DNA from: Spodoptera frugiperda
Lineage: Eukaryota > Arthropoda > Insecta > Lepidoptera > Noctuidae
DNA length: 64,000 nucleotides
Reading direction: 5' to 3'
NCBI RefSeq assembly: GCF_023101765.2
Contig: NC_064240.1
Span: 1,736,001-1,800,000, forward strand
This document shows positions 58,167-64,000 of the stretch, in pieces. Below the pieces are notes generated by a model. It searched no databases. It was not told the origin of the DNA and saw nothing but the letters and a program-made list of their open reading frames with translations. Position numbers and translations under genes: made by a program. How positions within the stretch are numbered: the first letter of the stretch is position 1; each line of letters begins with the position of its first letter.

Positions 58167-58663
58167 AATGATAGATAAATATGACAAGACTTAGGTCTAA
58201 AAGGTACAATATATCATGTAATAAGCCTGATTTAGTGTTAAAACCGCTATCTAACTCCTCACTAAAATCAGGCGACCTAACACTAATTCTACGACTAGGT
58301 ACAATCCTTTTCAATAAATAACTTCTAATTTCACCCACACGCGGTAACTGCCACTTCACCCTCATAGATGATCCAACAACGAGATCCATTTTGGTAACAG
58401 ATCCATTTGCCGAAACCCCGTTCCATTACTGTGATTTATTCAATTATTCAACGACAAATGAATTAACTTGTTTTTTTCCTATATACGGGCTTTACTTGCG
58501 AAAAAAAGATATTATGTACGGGCTGGGTATAAATAGAATGGATCGAATGGTTCAAAGGTTGGGTTCTAAGTATGGAATGGATTGGAGACGTTAACGATCT
58601 TCTTTGGGCTATATTTCAATGTATACAGCTCTGTAAAGAGTTATTCACCTGGTGTCCGTTTGG

Positions 58664-58920
58664 TAGCGCAACCAATATGGCGGTGCAACCAGCTTGGACA
58701 GTAGCATATAATGTTGCTGGTCGCGCATCCAATCTGGTCGCGCCACCACTAATTACTATAGCGTTGTATGGATGTCACTCACTCAGCCACCAGTCTTGGT
58801 CCAGTGCTATCTCTTCGTAGTCCATTTTGATACTGTCGCATTGTCTTGTGGTGACTCTGGTGTTTGTATGGTGTCTAGTTTGGTAGCTTATGGACACCAC
58901 GGTGGCGCAACTAGTTTGTC
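58664..58920. repeat. Short 17-bp repeated motif
   Basis: Units of the type GCGCAACCAATNTGG appear back to back at 58664-58680 and 58681-58697, again at 58721-58737 followed by a decayed unit, and once more near 58903-58919. Diverged micro-tandem structure in a GC-richer block. No coding frame is convincing. Confidence 0.4.
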
Positions 58921-59429
58921 CCGGTGAATTAATAATTACTATGTTAGAAGTTACAGAAAAAATATGGGAAAAATTATTATTAAGAGCTTAAAATAATAGA
59001 TTATAAATCTTAGAAAGCAATTCTTTAGGTTCTCATGTATTCTTTTTTAACGCGCTTTACATTTTTTAAAGCATTAAGTAAGAAGATCGAAACACATTGA
59101 TAACATAACCTTCAATAGGTCCACACCACAACAATAACATTTAAAACTTCCAGGAATTACCCAACCCTATCATAAAGCTCTCAGTTTAGGAAATAAATTA
59201 ATTCAGTACAGAGACGTATAATCCTATTTTCATAGTAAAAGTGAGTGGACAGTGAAACCTTTCGCGTCAATTTAAGTTTCCATTTGTGTAAAAACCAATT
59301 CGAACTGAAACCAACGAAATCTATCCGAAAAAATATGTGAAAGCCTTGTAAAAATATTATTTCAGATCCTATCCTATAAAAATGCACATGTCCTTTTATA
59401 TCGCTTTTTTTTTGTTGCTGCATAACTGC
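58921..59429. other. AT-rich spacer
   Basis: A 96-codon minus-strand frame starts inside the B7 SINE and is not a gene. Nothing else recognised. Confidence 0.25.
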
Positions 59430-59560
59430 GCTGTTGCCTAGTCCACAGGCACAAGTGCGACTGCCGGGCAAGAGGTCTTGAGTTCAATTCCTGGGTCGGG
59501 CAAAGTATTACTGGACTTTTTTCGGTATTTCATAAAATTCCGTATTATTTACCTCTGACA
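59430..59560 (+). mobile_element. Family B SINE, tRNA-like head (B7)
   Basis: Plus-oriented head: 'caagtgcgactgccgggcaa', 'gaggtcttgagttcaattcc', 'gggcaaagtattactgg' and 'ttttcggtatttcat'. The 3' half is missing. Confidence 0.65.
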
Positions 59561-59640
59561 TTTTTTTAAACTCAAAAACTTAACTGTAATTTGTCCGATT
59601 TGAGAGTTGACCCCGAAACTTTATACATAGCAATTACACT

Positions 59641-59708
59641 TCTGAGGCCTTAGTACCAATTTGCTTTACGTTGAGTGAGCGTAAAGCAAAATCGTACTAA
59701 GGCTCAGA
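59641..59708. repeat. Imperfect 29-bp hairpin
   Basis: TCTGAGGCCTTAGTAC...GCTTTACG at 59641-59670 pairs with 59680-59708 across a 9-base loop, with a few mismatches and one bulge. No element family recognised. Confidence 0.65.
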
Positions 59709-60011
59709 AACACTCGAACTACAATACATTTACCTGAAAATTACCTCTAAAAAACTAGAACGAACTTACCTCTATTTTACTGTAAACGGAGTTTCACGAA
59801 ATGGCGCTTTTTATAATAATTTAATACACTGATTGAGAATGGCAATTAACGTAGCACTTTAGCTATAAAGTGGCTATAGACTCGGCTGTGCACTAAAGAT
59901 TAATAGAGTATAAAATGGTTCCGAGCGATGGTTACTATCGGATTATATTGAGTGAGTTAAAATCAGGTTTGGAAACCAAAATATCTGTTTTTTCGGGGTC
60001 TACTATTTATC

Positions 60012-60180
60012 TCTATATATAAAAATCGATTGCTGTTCGTTAGTCTCGCTAAAACTCGAGAACGGCTGGACCGATTTGGCAAATTTTGACCTTAAATTGT
60101 TTATGGAGGTCCAGGGAAGGCTTAAAAGGTGAGAAAAAATCGTATCGAGAAAAAAACCTAAAAAATCGTTTGACACTCTG
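60012..60180 (+). mobile_element. Helitron-like element, 5' end
   Basis: Starts TCTATATATAAAAATCGATT and carries 'tctcgctaaaactcgagaac' and 'ggctggaccgatttggcaaa', boxes of a common lepidopteran family. A 3' CTAG end is not seen within 200 bp. A decayed fragment of the same family is at 9889-9955. Confidence 0.55.
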
Positions 60181-60872
60181 ACAGTGATGTCTATTATTAG
60201 TGTTATCTTAATAACTTACCCTAATCTATTAGGATTGGAAAATTAACTTGGAAAAAGTCACATTGGTTCTTTGCCGTTGGTAGGTTTCGAACCCATTCTC
60301 ATGCAAGAGAAGGCCACTACAACGCTATATTAATTATACATACATACATACTCTCGAAAAACATAACCCTCCTTCTGGAGCAGTCGGGTAAATACCTATA
60401 TGACACATGAATTATTATGATCCTAATACAAAAGTAACAACTTGTTATGTGAGTAGAGGCATAATTAAATTAAAACGTAATGATGTCCTCAGTCTTTTAG
60501 GTCTTTAGTGTTTTCTAAAGTTATAAATACACAGAAACACTAATTGGTCTAAGTTATTAAATTAATTTGGTGTTAAAACTAATTAATATTCATAACAAAG
60601 TTTTAGGATCAGCCCCAAATGAGATAATAACTCTTTACTAAGAAGTTTTATTAAAATTTACTTTATTTTCGTAAACCCCTGAAAACTTGTTACAACTATA
60701 AAAGTACTGTTTATGGCTTCTGTTTTAAACAGCCATATTGCTTTTTTATTCTTAATTAAGATTTTGATTAATTTAATCTAAGTTTATTTACCTTTTGTTT
60801 ATTAAATTGTATTACAGTTTTTGATTAAGTTTGTTACATAGATTGGTAAAATCGTGGAATAGTATTAACATA
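60181..60872. other. No confident feature
   Basis: A tRNA-like 'ggtttcgaacccattctc' near 60284 might be the head of a further SINE, but no body is recognisable. The rest is AT-rich. Confidence 0.2.
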
Positions 60873-61051
60873 CTAACTTCTGCCAGCGGCTTCACATCGT
60901 GGGATTCAAAAGTATCACCAATTACCCTAGTCAGCTCACATCCTGTCTGTATATTGAATTTCATCACAATCGGTTCGGTAGTTACAGCGTGATTGACGGA
61001 CAAACATCGAAACACCCAAACAAACAAACTTTCTCATTTATAATCCTGGTG
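60873..61051 (-). mobile_element. Helitron-like element, 'aacttctgcc' subtype
   Basis: Left end 'ctaacttctgccagcggctt', then 'cacatcctgtctgtatattg', 'aatttcatcacaatcggttc', 'aaacaaacaaactttctcat' and 'ttataatcctgg' as the complement of a TCC...TTATAA start. Complete or nearly so (about 180 bp). The ORF over it on the minus strand is incidental. Confidence 0.5.
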
Positions 61052-61529
61052 TTTTCTAAAGAAATATAATAAATAGCAGCGATTTCATTAACATTTAATT
61101 CAAATCTTTACGCGAAATCAGTTCCTGTAATTCAAAATCGTTCAAATAAAGCCTTTCATAGAACCCCCTAATACAATTAACGTAAAACATAAATTAAGGC
61201 ATCGTTGTGTCTCTGTCAATCATTTGAAGTTGACAAGGACAGAATGACAACTTAATTACGCCCATTTCTCATTGTGTAAAGTAAGGAAAAGCCGGTAACT
61301 GCAAGCTGTGCACATTGGCGCAAAGCATTTTATATTCTATTACAAGTTAATGGTAGGGTACAAAATTGGTTACCTCGGTGTCGGTTGGTCTAGTGACAAA
61401 TCATTGTTTTGAAGAAGGTTCAGTTAAGGGTTCAATGTCTGTCCAATTAAAGCCTAGTGTTTATTTTCGTTTGCGAAGTCCTTGTAGAATGAATATCGTA
61501 TAGATTTAGCTAGACAAACCTTTACTTAC

Positions 61530-61680
61530 CTCTAGTAAATTATAAGTTTTTAAACTGACATGGTCACTAACACTATTATTAGAACTTATGACGGGATATT
61601 TACCATGTTTATTACTCATCGAAGTGAATAAACATGGTAAATATCCCGTCATAAGTTCTAATAATACTCTAGTAAATTAT
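61530..61680. repeat. Perfect 40-bp hairpin between 14-bp direct repeats
   Basis: Arms 61574-61613 and 61627-61666 are exact complements around a 13-base loop. CTCTAGTAAATTAT is present at 61530-61543 and again at 61667-61680, immediately after the right arm. The layout is that of a small insertion with target duplication, or of a template switch during repair. A plus-strand open frame (61588-61842) runs through the right half, but I do not think it is a gene. Confidence 0.8.
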
Positions 61681-62501
61681 TTGAGGTTACGTTATGTGAC
61701 GTGTTGTATTTCGGAAATTAAAAAATATTACAAAACCCTGCGTTCCTATGACAACCATAACCCCATTTCGTCCACTCCACAGCGTCACATCACACAAGCC
61801 GGCAAAAACCAACGATTTTTTTATCCGTCCATTTTTAATTGACTATGCGACGGTTGAGTCACAAAGATAAATGAACATAAAATGAAACTAAGCCTTTTTG
61901 CTCCGTTATCAACGTAAAATAAACTTTGGATGACAAAAAATAAAGTCTATTTTCCTTGTCGAGTTAATTATGTGGCTACAAACCTCAGTTTTGGGCTGGT
62001 TATGACATAAACATGTATTTGGTGGGGCTTTCCCATTGTGTGCCTCTATGAATCGTACGTTAGTCATTCAAAATGTCACACGTACGTACAGTAATATTAG
62101 ATAAAGTACAATTCAGTCGTTCTTTTAAATTATTTTTGTGTATTTCTCATGTAAAATGTACTTATTTCTTTATAAAAAATGGGGAAGTATGTCAATGGTT
62201 ATGCCTTCAAAGAAATAACGCATTGTCAAAAATATCAAGACATACGAGTATTACAGGAAAATGTAATAAAAACATTATGTATATGATGACAAGGGAAGTT
62301 TATAAAAAATGTATGGGTTTTGAAGTGAAAAGGTCGCCGGAGACCAAAGGCATTATGTATTTCATACAAAATTTGTTTTGAATTATTTCTAAAGCAAGTT
62401 AATTATTTATACAATGTGTTATGTGGAAAAATAAATAATTGCATTACATTGCCATAGGTTTTTTTTAAACTTAACCCATGAATGACTTTAATGAAATTCT
62501 A
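61681..62501. other. No recognised element
   Basis: A 102-codon plus-strand frame (62073-62381) is Lys/Cys/Met-rich without known motif. AT-rich surroundings. Confidence 0.2.
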
Positions 62502-62653
62502 TCCTACTAATATTATAAATGCGAATGGTTGTATGAATGTTTACTCTTTCACGTTACAACGGCTGAAGTAATCGGGTTAAAATTTGGAACACAGGTAGAT
62601 TATGGTTTGGAATAACACACTTTTTATTCCACAAGAGCACGTATATACACTAG
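62502..62653 (+). mobile_element. Complete short Helitron-like element, TCCTAC subtype
   Basis: 152 bp from TCCTACTAATATTATAAATG (62502) to CTAG (62650-62653), preceded by A and followed by T. Internal boxes 'ttcacgttacaacggctgaa' and 'tggtttggaataacacac' match 58025 and, reversed, 60873. The usual 3' hairpin is decayed. Confidence 0.55.
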
Positions 62654-63440
62654 TAAATTGAAGCAAAGTCTATTGATTGCTAGTCAAGATCACCTCATAA
62701 TATAATGAACTTCATATTCATCTATTAGATCTGTCGTGGAGAAAATCGTAAAAAACCATGTATAAATTGCTTCTTTCTCTGCTTATCCCTTTGAACAGTA
62801 TACCTACCGCCGTAGGCTGTTCACCTATAACCTATACTGTCAATTAAAACACAATGTTTACCCATACAAGAGTCGCGTGACAACACGCCGATTATTTAAC
62901 TTTAACGAGGTTTTACTACTACCTAACAAAAATATTATTGTTTGCAATAAGGCCATGGAAGTATTAAAAATAATATGAACCCTCCACTAGTTGGATCGAT
63001 AGCCGTAATTACTTTCATTAGAGGTTACCTGATAAAGGTTTTACTTTAAAACTAACTGGTGCCTCAGTATTAATTATTCATCCAGTTTTGTTCTTGCGAG
63101 TTTTATATCGAGTTAAAGGTTCGTTTATTTTGTAGGTAGAGGTTGGCGTGCTATGGTTAGGTATAGTGGGATGTAACGATATAAAAATTAATATTTTGAA
63201 AAGAAAATATAGTAAACAGGAAGCAAAACGTTTCAGGAAGCATATCATGAAAATAAATAGGTTTTCTAGGATATTTATTCCTAGTATTGCAATTAATTTC
63301 ATTAGCAATTATTGTAAGAAGTTTATAGTGAATAAAAAAAATAAAAAATACTTTATTGATACCAACAACCTTTACTACGAAATTATAGAATCAAGTAACA
63401 AAATGTATACTTTATATAATAATACTAGCAGTGAAACCGA
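62654..63440. other. AT-rich stretch upstream of the RS-type ORF
   Basis: A 142-codon plus-strand frame (63148-63576) overlaps it. Its first 95 codons are Lys/Ile/Asn/Tyr-driven and probably chance. Its last 45 codons are a shifted reading of the Arg/Ser-rich ORF at 63441. Nothing else recognised. Confidence 0.25.
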
Positions 63441-63599
63441 ATGTCGCGCCGTAAATCACGACGGTACCACCGTCGGGAACATGGCGACTCCGAGGAAAGC
63501 TCTCATCAGTACCGCCACGAGGCTCGCGACCGCCGTCGTTCTACATCTCGATCTCGACATACACCATTATGTGTAAGGATCACTCAATTGCACAAATAG
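63441..63599 (+). CDS. Small Arg/Ser-rich ORF, possible first exon or gag-like start
   Basis: ATG at 63441 opens 52 codons beginning MSRRKSRRYHRREHGDSEES and including RDRRRSTSRSRH. It is rich in Arg, Ser, His and Glu with SR/RS pairs, as in RS domains of nuclear RNA-binding proteins or the basic start of some LTR-retroelement gag proteins. An in-frame stop lies 9 bases upstream of the ATG. TGT|GTAAGG at 63570-63578 would make a good splice donor, giving about 44 coding codons in a first exon. The DNA is sharply GC-richer than the 300 bp before it. No family can be assigned. Frames on either side are shifted shadows. Confidence 0.35.
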   Translation: MSRRKSRRYHRREHGDSEESSHQYRHEARDRRRSTSRSRHTPLCVRITQLHK

Positions 63600-63798
63600 G
63601 AAAATGGCTAATAATATAAGATTGTAGGCGTCCCAACCATCTTATACCATTGCCTAATACATTACTGTACTAAAGCGACTAACGCTATATGGGTGCCAAT
63701 CACCGCCGCTGAGCGACACACGCCTTCGCACTAAGGCATCCACATGCGAATAACACTGTTGATAGGGACACATACCATATTGGGCGACTTAAACCATT

Positions 63799-64000
63799 GG
63801 GACAATGCCGGTGCGGGACAAAGCCGGTGCGGGACGATGCCGGTGCGGGACATTACCGGTGCGGGACGATGCCTGTGCGGAACAATGCTGGTGCGGGACA
63901 AACCTTGTGCGGGACGATCCCTGTGCACGACAATCTCAGTGCGGGACAACACCTGTGCGGGATAATGCTTGTGCGGGACAATGTCTGTGCGGGATAATGG
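63799..64000. repeat. GC-rich minisatellite, 16-bp unit
   Basis: About 12 units of the type GGTGCGGGACAATGCC, beginning with a partial unit at 63799 and a first full one at 63810, run to the end of the window without stopping. Units differ mostly at the first base and at positions 11-15. Because 16 is not a multiple of 3, reading frames cycle every 48 bp. Repetitive 16-residue peptides then appear in two plus frames and one minus frame. None has other support as coding sequence. Confidence 0.9.

Noticed and set aside
63148..63440. 142-codon ORF start upstream of the RS-type peptide
   Set aside because: The first 95 codons are what AT-rich DNA gives by chance (Lys, Ile, Asn, Tyr). Its end is an out-of-frame reading of the GC-rich segment.
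63744..63997. Three 66-73 codon ORFs over the minisatellite
   Set aside because: A 16-bp unit without stops is open in several frames automatically, and no other coding evidence exists.

Overview
The window looks like intergenic or intronic DNA from a moth genome, most likely a noctuid or close relative. This rests on strong A+T richness, no long open reading frame (the longest is 143 codons), and a dense scatter of short degraded mobile elements of types I know from Lepidoptera. The species call is inference from repeat style, not from a gene. I found no bacterial features, no CRISPR, no rRNA and no free-standing tRNA gene. No host protein-coding exon can be defended with confidence.

Almost everything recognisable is mobile DNA. 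Labels are mine. Family A (11 pieces) looks like the 3' tail of an R1-clade LINE, or a SINE sharing that tail. B (7) and D (5) are SINE-like repeats with tRNA-like heads. C (9) is a dispersed repeat built around the string ggccggcaacgcac. F (3) is an element of about 180 bp with one clear 13-bp target duplication. G has 2 copies. Many elements are Helitron-like, beginning TCTATA or TCCTAC and ending in a hairpin plus CTAG. Coding remnants of mobile elements are an R1-clade LINE C-terminus (40874-41400, three frames), two copies of a second LINE C-terminus (18670-18808, 45257-45545) and a frameshifted SWIM-type zinc-finger protein (15713-16031, minus strand).

Layout: 1-7 kb, A, B, C and Helitron-like pieces with a small palindromic MITE. 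7.4-9.1 kb, an F element, then a GC-rich inverted-repeat DNA transposon hosting a family A insertion. 9.1-14 kb, mostly AT-rich with A pieces. 14-16.6 kb, a pogo-like MITE and a Helitron-like element enclosing the SWIM remnant. 16.6-22.6 kb, sparse. 22.7-23.9 kb, a 198-bp inverted repeat (one mismatch seen) with smaller nested hairpins. 24-36 kb, sparse; 27.2-32.2 kb is the longest stretch without a recognised repeat. 36.7-39.4 kb, a CTACG motif array, an unassigned ORF and a 24-bp direct repeat. 40.5-46.4 kb, LINE ends, abutting Helitron-like elements and a nested LINE tail. 48.5-62.7 kb, GA microsatellite, further SINE-like and Helitron-like copies, and a perfect 40-bp hairpin between direct repeats. 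63.4-64 kb, a GC-rich ORF encoding an Arg/Ser-rich peptide, then a 16-bp minisatellite running off the window.

No set of genes acts together here. The joint story is layered transposition: several insertions keep target duplications, or can be compared with a second copy in the window, so their order can be read.
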